Shown: positions 43,401 through 48,706, counted from the stretch's first letter. The stretch: DNA of 64,000 nucleotides from Emydura subglobosa (GCA_007922225.1 ML679961.1:9481433-9545432); one strand, 5' to 3'. A program made the numbers and translations. The notes: generated by a model from the letters alone, not told the origin.

Positions 43401-46400
43401 TATTTCCAGGAAGCTTTCATGTAAGTACTCTGCAATCCTTTGCGGAAGGTTTCTTGGGAGGGCAGCCTTATTTCTTCCACTGCGATAAGACGCTTTCCCC
43501 CGCCACTCTGTTATTAATTGTGCAGGTATCATCATGGAACATAGTACAGCAGCACAAGGACCAAGCCTGTAGCCAGATACTTGCAGCAAATCCTCCCTTT
43601 CTGCCTGTGTGACTCTCAGCAGACTGATATCACTCATGCTTACCTAGGAAAGATGGTGCACGTTTATATTACCCGCCCAAGACAGTTTTTTTTTTTTTTA
43701 CTGTGTGTTATTCCGCAGGCAGGGATGGTTTCTTGGTTCAGCACACCGCAAGTCACTAAGCAGGACGTTGTTGCTACGGGCCTCTGGAATCCGCAAACAG
43801 GTGTCCATTTTTTTCCTCCAGAGATGGTTAACCTCTACCCACCCCACACCCCTTCCACCGCCTCTTAAAAGTCTGATTTATGGAGGACAATGGGAGTCCA
43901 AAATCCAGGCTGCTCTGGGACGCATGGACTTGTGCATCACAGGTACCAGGGATTTCCCTAATATAGATGCAACAGCCCCTTCTTACCATGGCTAGAAAGG
44001 CACTCCGACCCCTGCAATAGTTAGAGAATGGTATGCGGTTCTAGCCTTCTCTTGGGAATGTTCAGGGCACTTATTTTTACATTGTAACACTGCTTTACAT
44101 CCATGGGACGAGTTAACAATGGGTACCTTGTGCTTTGCTTCCCTTACAGTGGACAACGTGGCCTTCAACACATCGTCTCATACTCTAGCAGAGAGCCTGT
44201 TGCAGATAAGAAGGCGAAAAAAAACCCACCTCAGAATAACATGTTCAATGAGATAATGAACGCCTCTACGGCTACTGACACAGAGCTAAGAGCGTGGAGG
44301 ATTTCATTATCAGACAAACTGAACTTGGATATGGACAGCAGGAAGGCAGCACAGGAGCGTGAGCATTCAACACAAAATGAGATTCTGCGTATAATGCATA
44401 ATCAGTCAGACATATTGAGGCATCTGGCTGAGGTTCAGGAAGCTAAGCGGCAGAAGAGACTCCCTCTGCAGCCCCTGCAAAACTCTGAGCGAACGCACTC
44501 TTTCCTAGCCCCCACCTCAAGTGGTCTAGGAGGAGGCTGAGCAGGGTGCAGTATGTGCTCCACTCGTCGCCGGTTGAGGGGAACAGAAAGAGGCGACCGC
44601 CCCTTTAAGAAGTAGGAATGTGTGATTCTTTCCAGTGTGCACAGCCAAAATGAGCTCTGTATCCCCTCTCAGCACCCAGACTATGCATGCGGAATGTTAA
44701 ATTATCTTCCTTTTCCCCCCCTCTGTGAAGGATCACCAATAAAATAGTACTGCTTTACAATTCATTACTGTTTATTTATTGATAAGAGAGGAATAAAGGG
44801 AGAGAGGGAGGGGAAACTGTATTGGTGGGGATGGGTAGGGAATGCAAAGTGAAAGCACAGCACAGATAAGCGATGCACATTACTGTTGTGTCTCATTGCA
44901 AAAGCGGTTTTTCAGTGCTTCCCTGAGGCGCAACGCTCCGCGATTGGCTCTCAATGTTGCACTGGCATTTGGCTATTCAAAATTGGCAGCCAGCCTATCT
45001 GCCTCCAAAACCCAACCCATGGGAACTTCTCCCCCTTTGTCTCACATACATTATGGAGCACACAGCAGGCAGAGATAACTATTGGGACATTTCTTTCACT
45101 GAGGTCTAACCTAGTGAGCAAACAACGCCAGCGTGCCTTTAAACATCCAGATGCACATTCCACCACCATTCTGCACTTGCTGAGCCTATTATTGAAATGC
45201 TCCTTCTCACTGTCCAGGTGCCCGGTGTAGGGCTTCATTAGCCGGGGAGCAAGGGGTAGGCAGGACCCCCCAGGATCATGATTGGCATTTCAACATTGCC
45301 AATATTTATTTTTTAGTCAAGGAAGAAAGTGCCCACCTGCATCTTTTTTAACAGACCCGAGTTCTGCCCACCTGCATCTTTTTTAACAGTCCCGAGTCAT
45401 GCCCTTTCCAGACCACCCCACACTGATGTCAGTGAAGCATCCCCTGTGATCCACAAGGGCCTGCAACACCATTGAGAAGTATCTCTTTCAAGTTATGTAC
45501 TCTGTAGCAAGGTGGTCCGGTGCTAAGATAGGGATGTGTATGCCATCTATGGCCCCTCCACAGTTAGGGAACCCCATTGCGGAAAAGCCTTCCACTATGT
45601 CCTCCACGTTTCCCAAAGTCACTACCCTTCTTAGCAGAAGTCTATTAATAGCATGGCACACTTGTATCACAGCTGCTCCCACAGTGGATTTACCGACTCT
45701 GAATTGATTCACAACTGACTGGTAGCAGTCTGGCGTTGCTAGCTTCCACAGAGCGATGGCCACTCTCTTCTCCAGTCAGAGCGGGTCTCAAGCGAGTATT
45801 CATGCATTTCAGGGCTGGGGACAGCTCTGCGCAAAGTTCCAAGAAAGTGGCCTTTCACATACGAAAGTTCTGCAGCCACTGCTCATCATCCCACACGTTC
45901 ATAAGTATGCGATCCCACCAGTCACTGCTTGTTTCCCAGGACAAGAAGTGGCACACCACTGCCTGCAGATGGTGAGTGACAGCGTGCAGCAAATGGGAAC
46001 TGTTTCATTCTATGGCTTGTAGCAAGGCGGCCTCAGTAACATTGCAATTTTCAGCAGTGCGGCTCCTGTAGAATAAGTCATGAAGTGTTTGTGATGCTCA
46101 CAATAATAGTTGCAGAGCTGAGCGGGCTCCATTCCTCTCAGGCAATTGTGTGGCACAGAGTGAAGGGTTTGAAAAAATGGCGCAAAAAGGCAATCGTCAG
46201 TTTGTTTGGACTGGGACAAGGAGGGAGGGATGCTGCATTATGGGAGGATTAAAACCTTCCCAAACGCCACTGCGGGTAATTGCACTGTTGGCTAGCTACC
46301 CATAGTGCACTGCTTTGATTGCCGACATAAGCGCAGATGGTGGGGATGCAATCCCCCAACGCAATGAGCATGGTGTGATCACGCTCATTCAAATTCTGCA

Positions 46401-48694
46401 GCTCGGCGGGTGAAGGTCGATTTAAATTAAATCTACTTCACTCTGCAGTGTAGACATAACCTAAGTCAGCATAGTTACATCAGTGGGAGCAAAATTTGAG
46501 TGTAGACACTTACATAGTTAGGTTGATATAAGCTGCCTTGCATCGATCTAACTCTGTAGTGTAGACCAGGCTCAGTTTCAATTCAGCAGCATTATCACAC
46601 TACACCTGGGTAGATCCAAAGAATTGAAAACCATACAACAGGCTAGTCTACATTGAAAACTTACATCGGCATAGCTACATCTCTGAGGGTTGTGAAAAAT
46701 CCACACCTCTGAGAGATGTAGCTATGCCAACCTAACTTCTGATGTAGACAGGGCTAGATTGATGGAAGAATTCTTCCTTTGACCTAGCTACCACTTCTTA
46801 GGGAGGTGGATTAACTACAGTGATGGGAGAACCCTTCCCATCGCTGTAGTGAGTGTCTACACTCAAAACACTACAGCGGTGCAGCTGGAGAACAGCAGCT
46901 GTACTGCTATGGCATTTAAGTGTAGACATAGCCTACATCTCACCACCTTTACCCTGACTTGTTTGTTACTTTGTTATATAACATATTATGTATATGTGTG
47001 TATGTACAGTTTTGTTTAATTCTGTGTATTGTATATTTGAACTAATTATTTTAAAGTCATAATGATACTACTGTATATAAAAGTTTGTTTTTTATTACAG
47101 TAAGAAATTGAATATGTGACCAAACTTTGCATTCTTTTCCCTGCAATTGTATGGTACGCTTGTACTCTTATAATTATAATTAAATAATATAGCATTGGAA
47201 TGTAGGAATGAAGGTTGTTTTTCTCTGTGCAGTCTTCAGTTCTTTGATGTGTGCATGCAAAGAGCCATTGTATTGCAGAGCTGCAACTGAGCATGTTAGT
47301 GGAGTGGAGTGTCATAATGATACTGGGACAATGCTTGTAGGCTGGCATTGTGCTGGGGTGCCTGCTCTCTTAACTTATGATTTCCTTATTTTTTAGCATT
47401 TGAATTGTGATAAAACACACTGAAAAAACCCTGACTTTAAGTGAACAACGTTTTTTGTTGGGAAGATTAAAGTTACCCGGCAAAATCTTCACATAGGACC
47501 TGATCCAAAACTCATTGCAGACAACAGTAGTCTTTCAACTGACCTCAGTTAGATATGGAACAGGCCCTTAACACATTTAACATTTGCCCCTTGAGTTTTC
47601 TCTAGACTACAAGTTAATGGAGAATATTTGGTTTATATTCTTTCAACTTCAAATAAAATAATATAGTCCAAGATCTAAACCAAACAGACACTAAAACTTA
47701 GCAAGCCAATAGCTGGATCTATGCAGCTACATTTTGGATTTCCAATGTCTATATGCACAGAACACTTTTCCTCAGTCTGCCTCATTTCTACAACAACCTG
47801 CGGGACTACTCATGGGTGTAAAGTTAATTGCATGTGTAAGTCATTGCATGATTGAGGCATCAGAATGTAAAGGCCTTATAACCAACTCTCAGCAAAGTCA
47901 TAGGAACAGAGGAATTGCCAGACTGGGTCAGACCCAAAGTTAATCTAGTCTAGTATCCTATCTCTGGCAATGACCAGTACCAGATGCTTTATAGAAAGGT
48001 GTAAGAACCATGACAGATGTGGGATAATCTGCCCTCCACATTACATCTCATCCTGACCGCTAAGATTTAGAAATTGGTTTAAACCCCGAATCCCTTCCGA
48101 AGTTTTTATCATCATTAATTAGGACAAATCCAGATATTCTTGATGTGAATATCTGGTGCTGTCCAAATTAATGATAAAAATATCATATAAATATCCAATA
48201 ATTTTTTTTAACTTTGTAAAGATCTTGGCCTCAATGACTTGCTGTGGCAGTGAGTTCCACAGTTTAATTACACATTTGTGAAAAAGTATTTCCATTTATT
48301 GGTGTTGAATTTCCCACCTTTCAATTTCATTGAATGTCCCCTTTTTCTTGAGTTATGAGACATGGACAGCAGAAGCTCTTGATCTACCTTCTTTATACTG
48401 GTCATTATTTTAATACACTTGTATCATGTCCCCTCTCACTCAACTCCTTTCTAAGGTACACAATCCTAATCTTTTCAACATCTCTTCATACAAGAGTTTT
48501 GCCAGGCCTATGAACATTCTCATCACTCTTCTCTACCCCCTTCTAGTTCTGTAATATCAATGGCACTGCTTGTATACATATGAACTACTCAAATAAGTCC
48601 TACAGTCAATAATTTACCTTCCAGAATCATCAAAGCAGACATCTGTGTGGCCTTCTGTGTGCCCATAGCGCATTGGCTTTTGTGTTGAAGGCAT
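3632..48694 (-). CDS. WDHD1: WDHD1 (AND-1/Ctf4), WD-repeat and HMG-box replisome protein; 25 coding exons
   Basis: Replisome adaptor that in other vertebrates links the CMG helicase to DNA polymerase alpha and binds DNA through a C-terminal HMG box; nuclear. The span is the genomic extent; coding exons are listed separately. Joined in order they give 3381 nt with every junction phase consistent: 1126 residues plus stop, against about 1129 in mammals. Visible parts: N-terminal WD40 propeller (about 1-320, with motifs such as [17 protein letters not shown] and DGRIAVW), an acidic linker with Asp runs (about 315-410), the conserved middle SepB region (about 420-840), an acidic Glu run near 826-833, then a disordered stretch, the HMG box (about 1014-1070) and basic KKRKRP and KKQKP nuclear-localisation-like motifs. 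The start is the ATG at 48694 in the second exon. One intron uses a GC donor. Identity is from recognised protein similarity, not a search. Confidence 0.96.
3836..5344 (-). other. WDHD1 last intron, contains an assembly gap
   Basis: No gene recognised. It includes 100 Ns at 4455-4554 (listed separately). Confidence 0.6.
4455..4554. other. Assembly gap of exactly 100 N
   Basis: The run of N is flanked by poly-C on the left and poly-A on the right. A round 100 usually means unknown length, so the gap probably hides low-complexity sequence that could not be resolved. Confidence 0.95.
5345..5480 (-). CDS. WDHD1: WDHD1 coding exon 25, HMG box
   Basis: Encodes residues 1015-1059. [18 protein letters not shown] and the following [18 protein letters not shown] form helices 1 and 2 of the HMG box; the third continues into the last exon. 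Canonical splice sites. Confidence 0.94.
5481..6427 (-). other. WDHD1 intron 24, left part
   Basis: AT-rich intron with no recognised repeat or coding content. Confidence 0.45.
6428..6702. mobile_element. MITE-like element with long inverted arms
   Basis: The arms are inverted copies over about 60 bp: the left TAGCTTGCTAAAAACAGAAA region matches the reverse complement of the right TTTTAGCAAAGTAGCTAG region. No coding content. It lies in WDHD1 intron 24. Confidence 0.7.
6883..7016 (-). CDS. WDHD1: WDHD1 coding exon 24
   Basis: Encodes residues 970-1013 and two bases of Arg1014. It is Glu-rich ([13 protein letters not shown]), a low-conservation linker before the HMG box. Canonical splice sites. 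Confidence 0.9.
7430..7588 (-). CDS. WDHD1: WDHD1 coding exon 23
   Basis: Encodes residues 917-969, including [13 protein letters not shown] and [16 protein letters not shown], basic and proline-rich as in mammals. Phase 0 at both ends. Confidence 0.92.
7753..7796 (-). CDS. WDHD1: WDHD1 coding exon 22
   Basis: A 44-base exon encoding residues 903-916, [14 protein letters not shown], including the conserved GRVNPFK motif. AG acceptor and GTAAGA donor. Found by splice phase rather than as an open frame. Confidence 0.9.
7971..8165. repeat. Left inverted terminal repeat of the small DIRS element
   Basis: It starts at about GGTTCTTCAAGATGTGTGG and contains GGATTCCAGACGTGGGTGCG. It matches the reverse complement of the right terminus over about 190 bp, with scattered differences. 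Confidence 0.75.
8193..8299. repeat. Internal complementary region of the small DIRS element
   Basis: An inverted terminal edge (TGGAATCCAGATAGGGACCA and on to CGAAGAACT) is followed by the opposite edge (CTTCGAGTGCTGGTCCCTAT). In DIRS replication models this region lets the termini be completed through a circular intermediate. Confidence 0.75.
8395..9060 (-). pseudogene. DIRS gag-recombinase remnant
   Basis: The gag-like part (near 9060 to 8720) has a C-X2-C-X4-H-X4-C motif followed by a proline/alanine-rich segment. It runs into the C-terminal part of a tyrosine recombinase (8560 to 8395) ending in the HY that holds the catalytic Tyr. The reading frames differ, so it is not an intact gene. 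It compares closely with the same motifs of the large element at 24.2-29 kb. Confidence 0.65.
9285..9482. repeat. Right inverted terminal repeat of the small DIRS element
   Basis: Inverted partner of 7971-8165. It ends at GCACTCGAAGAAGAACTG. Confidence 0.75.
9610..9666 (-). CDS. WDHD1: WDHD1 coding exon 21
   Basis: A 57-base exon, residues 884-901 ([18 protein letters not shown]) with split codons at both ends. Placed from similarity to the mammalian protein and from consistent phase. It lies 0.13 kb from the edge of the small DIRS element. Confidence 0.88.
9667..10529 (-). other. WDHD1 intron 20, right of exon 21
   Basis: No recognised gene or repeat; a moderately GC-rich patch at about 10220-10380 is unexplained. 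Confidence 0.4.
10530..10760 (+). repeat. MIR-like tRNA-derived SINE
   Basis: It has the MIR core pattern: CTGGAGTCAAGAATCCTGG, then GTCACTTAACATCTATGCCT, CTACCTCACATTGG and ATGAAGATTAATG. It is diverged, as expected of an old copy. Confidence 0.7.
10867..10988 (-). CDS. WDHD1: WDHD1 coding exon 20
   Basis: Encodes residues 843-882 ([20 protein letters not shown] and on) plus one base of Arg883. Acidic and poorly conserved in its second half. Canonical splice sites. Confidence 0.9.
10989..12865 (-). other. WDHD1 intron 19
   Basis: No coding content. A short inverted-repeat element lies at 12238-12392; otherwise unremarkable AT-rich DNA. Confidence 0.5.
12238..12392. mobile_element. Short inverted-repeat element
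   Basis: CACTGAAATAACTAACTTG on the left pairs with the inverted GATCTAGTTATTTCAG on the right, around an AT-rich loop. Probably a small MITE; ends uncertain. Confidence 0.45.
12866..13086 (-). CDS. WDHD1: WDHD1 coding exon 19
   Basis: Encodes residues 769-841 and two bases of Gly842. It holds the helical [16 protein letters not shown] block, then an eight-Glu run encoded by GAG/GAA codons that look like a short CCT microsatellite on the other strand (12891-12917), a likely site of length variation between species. Confidence 0.94.
13087..13984 (-). other. WDHD1 intron 18
   Basis: Contains the AT microsatellite at 13348-13393; nothing else recognised. Confidence 0.5.
13348..13393. repeat. 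(AT)n microsatellite
   Basis: About 23 uninterrupted AT units. Confidence 0.95.
13985..14116 (-). CDS. WDHD1: WDHD1 coding exon 18
   Basis: Encodes residues 725-768 ([20 protein letters not shown] and on), part of the C-terminal helical domain of the SepB region. Phase 0 at both ends. Confidence 0.94.
14356..14477. mobile_element. Small palindromic element with AGGGTTGCCA ends
   Basis: The left end AGGGTTGCCAATTTTGG is inverted at the right as CTGGCAACCCT. Short inverted CTTTAATTAAAG-type sequence lies in the middle. A non-autonomous DNA element of about 122 bp. A similar end motif (GTTGGTAACCCT) borders the insertion at 27.3 kb. Confidence 0.6.
14478..15912 (-). other. WDHD1 intron 17, remainder
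   Basis: AT-rich, no recognised repeat or gene. Confidence 0.45.
15913..16027 (-). CDS. WDHD1: WDHD1 coding exon 17
   Basis: Encodes residues 687-724 ([20 protein letters not shown] and on), ending in phase 0. Canonical splice sites. Confidence 0.94.
16028..18039 (-). other. WDHD1 intron 16
   Basis: No recognised gene, RNA or repeat family. Confidence 0.45.
18040..18196 (-). CDS. WDHD1: WDHD1 coding exon 16
   Basis: Encodes residues 635-685 and two bases of Arg686. [18 protein letters not shown] is nearly invariant in the family. Canonical splice sites. Confidence 0.94.
18197..19763 (-). other. WDHD1 intron 15
   Basis: Includes a short LINE-like fragment at 18640-18800 on the opposite strand; otherwise nothing recognised. 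Confidence 0.45.
18640..18800 (+). repeat. L2/CR1-like LINE fragment
   Basis: In frame it reads [20 protein letters not shown] then EV, which resembles the reverse transcriptase stretch around the L..CL..V..WM..N.LKLNPDKTEV pattern of L2-type LINEs. Short and diverged. Confidence 0.4.
19764..19901 (-). CDS. WDHD1: WDHD1 coding exon 15
   Basis: Encodes residues 589-633 ([20 protein letters not shown] and on) and one base of Gly634. Canonical splice sites. Confidence 0.94.
19902..20738 (-). other. WDHD1 intron 14
   Basis: Holds a diverged palindromic repeat at about 20419-20520; otherwise nothing recognised. Confidence 0.45.
20419..20520. repeat. Diverged palindromic interspersed repeat
   Basis: CTGATTTTCTCAAGTGCTGA at the left is matched inverted by TTAGCATCTTTCAAAATCAG at the right, around GAAGTCAATGGGAG. 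A second copy is at about 21261-21355. Confidence 0.6.
20739..20980 (-). CDS. WDHD1: WDHD1 coding exon 14
   Basis: The longest coding exon (242 bases), residues 508-587 plus one base of Gly588. It contains [15 protein letters not shown] and [13 protein letters not shown] of the SepB propeller. Canonical splice sites. Confidence 0.94.
20981..22566 (-). other. WDHD1 intron 13
   Basis: Contains the palindromic repeat at 21261-21355 and a poly-A run near 22445; nothing else recognised. Confidence 0.45.
21261..21355. repeat. Diverged palindromic interspersed repeat
   Basis: Second copy of the GATTTTCAGATGTGCTGAGC family, with its inverted arm ending CTGAAAATCAGGCC. Confidence 0.6.
22567..22751 (-). 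CDS. WDHD1: WDHD1 coding exon 13
   Basis: Encodes residues 446-506 and two bases of Ser507 ([20 protein letters not shown] and on), the start of the conserved central SepB region. Canonical splice sites. Confidence 0.93.
22752..23609 (-). other. WDHD1 intron 12, the GC-AG intron
   Basis: An 858-base intron with GC at its 5' end (23608-23609) and AG at its 3' end. It contains a MIR-like SINE at 23255-23405. Confidence 0.75.
23255..23405 (+). repeat. MIR-like SINE
   Basis: Shows the core order: CTAACTCACTGTGTGATTTG, CAAGTTATTTAAACTCTC, TTTCTCCATGTGTAAAATGG and a diverged tail. Confidence 0.65.
23610..23797 (-). CDS. WDHD1: WDHD1 coding exon 12, GC splice donor
   Basis: Encodes residues 384-445, ending in THLTHRFM-type sequence (SHLTHRFM). 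It includes a six-Asp run and the strongly conserved [12 protein letters not shown] block. The exon ends in ATG followed by GCAAGT, not GT. The next exon must join in phase 0 (M then VWNSIG), and the nearest GT would break the frame, so the donor is GC. Confidence 0.92.
23992..24196 (-). CDS. WDHD1: WDHD1 coding exon 11
   Basis: Encodes residues 315-382 and one base of Asp383. It holds the acidic linker: [15 protein letters not shown] and a six-Asp run, then ASGRPRHRG. The acceptor is about 40 bp from the terminus of a DIRS element. Confidence 0.94.
24262..24440. repeat. Left inverted terminal repeat of the large DIRS element
   Basis: It begins GTTGTTCTTCCAGCTGTG and contains TGCTCATGTCCATTCC and GTGCACAGTTGCTGGAGA. 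It matches the reverse complement of 28790-28976 over most of its length. Confidence 0.8.
24483..24592. repeat. Internal complementary region of the large DIRS element
   Basis: GGACATGAGCAACACATTTT (inverted left edge) is followed within 40 bp by CTTCGAGTGCTTGCTCATGT (right edge). The two outer edges meet here as expected for DIRS elements. Confidence 0.8.
24600..25620 (-). pseudogene. DIRS tyrosine recombinase remnant
   Basis: Three pieces in different frames. The N-terminal part (25615-25265) has [20 protein letters not shown] and [20 protein letters not shown] sequence ([16 protein letters not shown]). The middle (25215-24964) has [12 protein letters not shown], holding the first catalytic Arg. 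The C-terminal part (24833-24621) has [18 protein letters not shown] with the likely catalytic Tyr. Frameshifts separate them, so no full enzyme is made. Confidence 0.75.
25753..26521 (-). pseudogene. DIRS reverse transcriptase remnant
   Basis: From its N-terminal side: [18 protein letters not shown], the RT motif with the first catalytic Asp, then RRFLGFIVG. The next motif, near 26171-26195, reads [10 protein letters not shown] where family members have two adjacent Asp. Further on is [18 protein letters not shown], the connection toward RNase H. Frames change between blocks. Confidence 0.75.
26985..27335. mobile_element. Insertion nested in the DIRS element
   Basis: Between the gag and RT parts, DIRS similarity stops and GC-rich DNA appears, bordered on one side by GGTTGGTAACCCTGCTGG. 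The gag frame breaks off exactly there (LPAG). That border resembles the end motif of the element at 14356-14477. Class and left edge are uncertain. Confidence 0.45.
27336..28604 (-). pseudogene. DIRS gag-like remnant
   Basis: The N-terminal part (near 28604-28347) carries [18 protein letters not shown] and [17 protein letters not shown], a zinc-knuckle-like C-X2-C-X4-H-X4-C-X2-C, then a Ser/Pro/Glu-rich region. The C-terminal part (27754-27336) contains [20 protein letters not shown] and [19 protein letters not shown], conserved in this family. The two are not in one frame. Confidence 0.7.
28790..28976. repeat. Right inverted terminal repeat of the large DIRS element
   Basis: It ends in GAGCAAGCACTCGAAGAACC. 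Reversed, it aligns with 24262-24440. Confidence 0.8.
29121..29262 (-). CDS. WDHD1: WDHD1 coding exon 10
   Basis: Encodes residues 268-314 ([20 protein letters not shown] and on), the last WD40 blade. Canonical splice sites. The large DIRS element fills most of the intron after it. Confidence 0.94.
29385..30195 (+). repeat. CR1-type LINE 3' fragment
   Basis: It reads through AGGATGATCAGAGGAACGGA, TTAGTGTAAAAAATGAAGAC, GGGATAAACACCAGGGAGGA and ends in GATGGTCCCTTCTGGTTTTA with AATCTATGAATTG, the typical CR1 tail. Diverged, no intact frame. Confidence 0.75.
30196..31445 (-). other. WDHD1 intron 9, left of exon 9
   Basis: No recognised gene or repeat; a GC-richer patch at about 30950-31230 is unexplained. 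Confidence 0.4.
31446..31552 (-). CDS. WDHD1: WDHD1 coding exon 9
   Basis: Encodes residues 232-266 and two bases of Arg267. The sequence [20 protein letters not shown] is a full WD40 blade half. Canonical splice sites. Confidence 0.94.
31553..32553 (-). other. WDHD1 intron 8
   Basis: A TA microsatellite at 32009-32029 is the only structured feature seen. Confidence 0.5.
32009..32029. repeat. (TA)n microsatellite
   Basis: About ten TA units after GTGTG. Confidence 0.9.
32554..32646 (-). CDS. WDHD1: WDHD1 coding exon 8
   Basis: Encodes residues 201-231 ([18 protein letters not shown] and on). Phase 0 at both ends; canonical splice sites. Confidence 0.93.
32647..33727 (-). other. WDHD1 intron 7, left part
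   Basis: No recognised gene or repeat. Confidence 0.4.
33728..34260 (-). repeat. CR1-type LINE 3' end with ORF2 C-terminus
   Basis: The minus strand encodes [33 protein letters not shown] and [11 protein letters not shown], the usual C-terminal end of CR1/L2-type reverse transcriptase proteins. The tail GGCCATTGTCGG-like sequence matches the fragment at 55300-55420. It lies in WDHD1 intron 7, sense orientation. Confidence 0.8.
34261..34749 (-). other. WDHD1 intron 7, right part
   Basis: Nothing recognised. Confidence 0.4.
34750..34845 (-). CDS. WDHD1: WDHD1 coding exon 7
   Basis: Encodes residues 169-200 ([18 protein letters not shown] and on). Phase 0 at both ends, AG acceptor and GTAAGT donor. 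Confidence 0.94.
34906..34932. repeat. Poly-A followed by poly-G run
   Basis: About 11 A then about 16 G. The G run may be inflated by sequencing; treat its length with care. Confidence 0.8.
34933..35786 (-). other. WDHD1 intron 6
   Basis: AT-rich. A diverged repeat fragment with CAATCCTGCAATCAGCCCAT lies near 35460-35580. Confidence 0.4.
35787..35837 (-). CDS. WDHD1: WDHD1 coding exon 6
   Basis: A 51-base exon encoding 17 residues (152-168), [17 protein letters not shown], the closing strand of a WD40 blade. Canonical splice sites; phase 0 on both sides, so skipping it would keep frame. It is too short for a simple ORF scan to find. Confidence 0.93.
35838..36421 (-). other. WDHD1 intron 5
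   Basis: Nothing recognised; an antisense open frame next to exon 5 is a shadow of that exon. Confidence 0.45.
36422..36533 (-). CDS. WDHD1: WDHD1 coding exon 5
   Basis: Encodes residues 115-151 ([18 protein letters not shown] and on), including the [16 protein letters not shown]40 strand. Canonical splice sites; ends in phase 0. Confidence 0.93.
36534..38861 (-). other. WDHD1 intron 4
   Basis: Contains the short inverted-repeat element at 37452-37662 and a few diverged repeat fragments (near 37378 and 38415); no gene. Confidence 0.45.
37452..37662. mobile_element. MITE-like element
   Basis: The left end GGGCTTGTCTACCCTGTATG pairs inverted with CATGCTGCGTAAACAAGCCC on the right. Subterminal GGCAAAGCGC and GCACTTTGCC also pair. 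No coding content. Confidence 0.65.
38862..39013 (-). CDS. WDHD1: WDHD1 coding exon 4
   Basis: Encodes residues 64-113 and two bases of Ser114 ([18 protein letters not shown] and on), part of the WD40 propeller. Canonical AG and GT flank it. Confidence 0.93.
39014..39758. repeat. Uncharacterised C-rich interspersed block
   Basis: From about 39260 the sequence is C-rich, with repeated CCCAGCTACCCC-like words and TTTTTGAGCTGAGCTTTGAG. It looks like transposable-element-derived DNA next to a CR1 copy, but I cannot name it. Confidence 0.35.
39759..40712 (+). repeat. CR1 LINE 3' end, includes RT catalytic block
   Basis: One frame reads [20 protein letters not shown] then ADDIKLGG, the reverse transcriptase FADD catalytic motif, and goes on to [11 protein letters not shown]. 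Frameshifts follow. The 3' end reads AGGTTCCTTCCAGCCCTACA then TTTCTATGATTGTATGATT, the CR1 terminal octamer repeats. It lies in WDHD1 intron 3 on the opposite strand. Confidence 0.88.
40713..41034 (-). other. WDHD1 intron 3, right end
   Basis: A diverged palindromic fragment with CAAGTGCTTAACTTTATGCA lies near 40875-40985; nothing else. Confidence 0.45.
41035..41146 (-). CDS. WDHD1: WDHD1 coding exon 3
   Basis: Encodes residues 27-63 after the split Ser26. It contains the first clear WD40 blade end, [11 protein letters not shown], followed by an Asp-rich loop. AG acceptor and GT donor; ends in phase 0. The intron before it is about 7.5 kb and carries the Harbinger element. Confidence 0.93.
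41147..42003 (-). other. WDHD1 intron 2, left part
   Basis: No recognised gene or repeat. Confidence 0.4.
42004..42300. mobile_element. Harbinger-related MITE flanking the large element
   Basis: It has ACTACACTACAAAATTAAGT and GACCTAACTTGCATCAGC, as in the left arm of the element at 534. Its inverted counterpart occurs at 46439-46574. It has no gene. Confidence 0.5.
42683..44540 (+). pseudogene. Harbinger Myb/SANT-like protein, broken
   Basis: The start [20 protein letters not shown] leads into a Myb/SANT-like (Myb_DNA-bind_4-type) domain with KIKELRQAY. Two in-frame stops, near 42858 and 42901, break it. An acidic segment (EDEEKNRVQ) and then a later exon follow; a TTACAG acceptor near 44149 leads to a helical stretch with [20 protein letters not shown]. 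The partner protein helps the transposase reach DNA in active elements. Confidence 0.7.
44960..46215 (-). pseudogene. HARBI1-like transposase, broken
   Basis: Minus-strand pieces in order: [19 protein letters not shown], then a stop, then [18 protein letters not shown] (near 45920-45790). The ORF at 45763-45488 has [20 protein letters not shown] and [10 protein letters not shown] with the first catalytic Asp. A region with a 35-bp tandem duplication follows, then [19 protein letters not shown] with the catalytic Glu and VLHNVCE (45238-44951). Stops and the duplication remove function. Confidence 0.82.
45331..45400. repeat. 35-bp tandem duplication in the transposase remnant
   Basis: GCCCACCTGCATCTTTTTTA and the following bases occur twice, 35 bp apart, with two or three differences. 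35 is not a multiple of three, so it shifts the frame. Confidence 0.85.
46439..46574. mobile_element. MITE or terminal segment of the Harbinger element
   Basis: It begins at CTCTGCAGTGTAGACATAAC and ends GTAGTGTAGACCAGGCTC. In reverse it matches the start of the element at 42004. Either a flanking MITE or the extended terminus. Confidence 0.5.
46640..46934. mobile_element. MITE-like element
   Basis: Left AGGCTAGTCTACATT and right, in reverse, AGGCTATGTCTACACTTAA. Inside, GATGTAGCTATGCC sequence and CATCGGCATAGCTACATC are inverted copies. No coding content. Confidence 0.7.
46935..47892 (-). other. WDHD1 intron 2, between elements
   Basis: AT-rich, nothing recognised. Confidence 0.4.
47893..48540 (-). 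repeat. CR1-type LINE 3' fragment
   Basis: It reads, reversed, as the same family as 33728-34260. Shared stretches include AGTGAGTTCCACAGTTTAAT and TTGAATTTCCCACCTTTCAA. It starts with GAATTGCCAGACTGGGTCAG. Degraded; sense orientation within WDHD1. Confidence 0.75.
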
Positions 48695-48706
48695 CCTCTC
48701 TCTTAT
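48618..48706 (-). CDS. WDHD1: WDHD1 exon 2, first coding exon
   Basis: Acceptor AG lies just above 48706. Twelve untranslated bases precede the ATG at 48692-48694. It encodes residues 1-25 ([16 protein letters not shown] and on) and two bases of Ser26, then a GT donor. Only 48618-48694 is coding. Confidence 0.92.

Larger units (their letters stand above)
42305..46438. mobile_element. Two-gene Harbinger DNA transposon, decayed
   Basis: About 4.1 kb in WDHD1 intron 2. Two convergent gene remnants lie inside: a Myb/SANT-like DNA-binding gene on the plus strand (42683-44540) and a HARBI1-type transposase on the minus strand (46215-44960). This pairing is the mark of PIF/Harbinger elements. The left end reads GGCCTGATCTATACTGAC and the right, in reverse, GGTTATGTCTACACTGCAG. 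Exact ends and target duplication are not resolved because related MITEs abut both sides. Confidence 0.8.

Noticed and set aside
42974..43612. 212-residue plus-strand frame as a possible new host gene
   Set aside because: Its first part continues the Myb/SANT-like protein of the Harbinger element; the rest is intronic or degraded element DNA.
45331..45400. Start of a CRISPR-like repeat array
   Set aside because: Only two adjacent units without spacers, in vertebrate transposon DNA.
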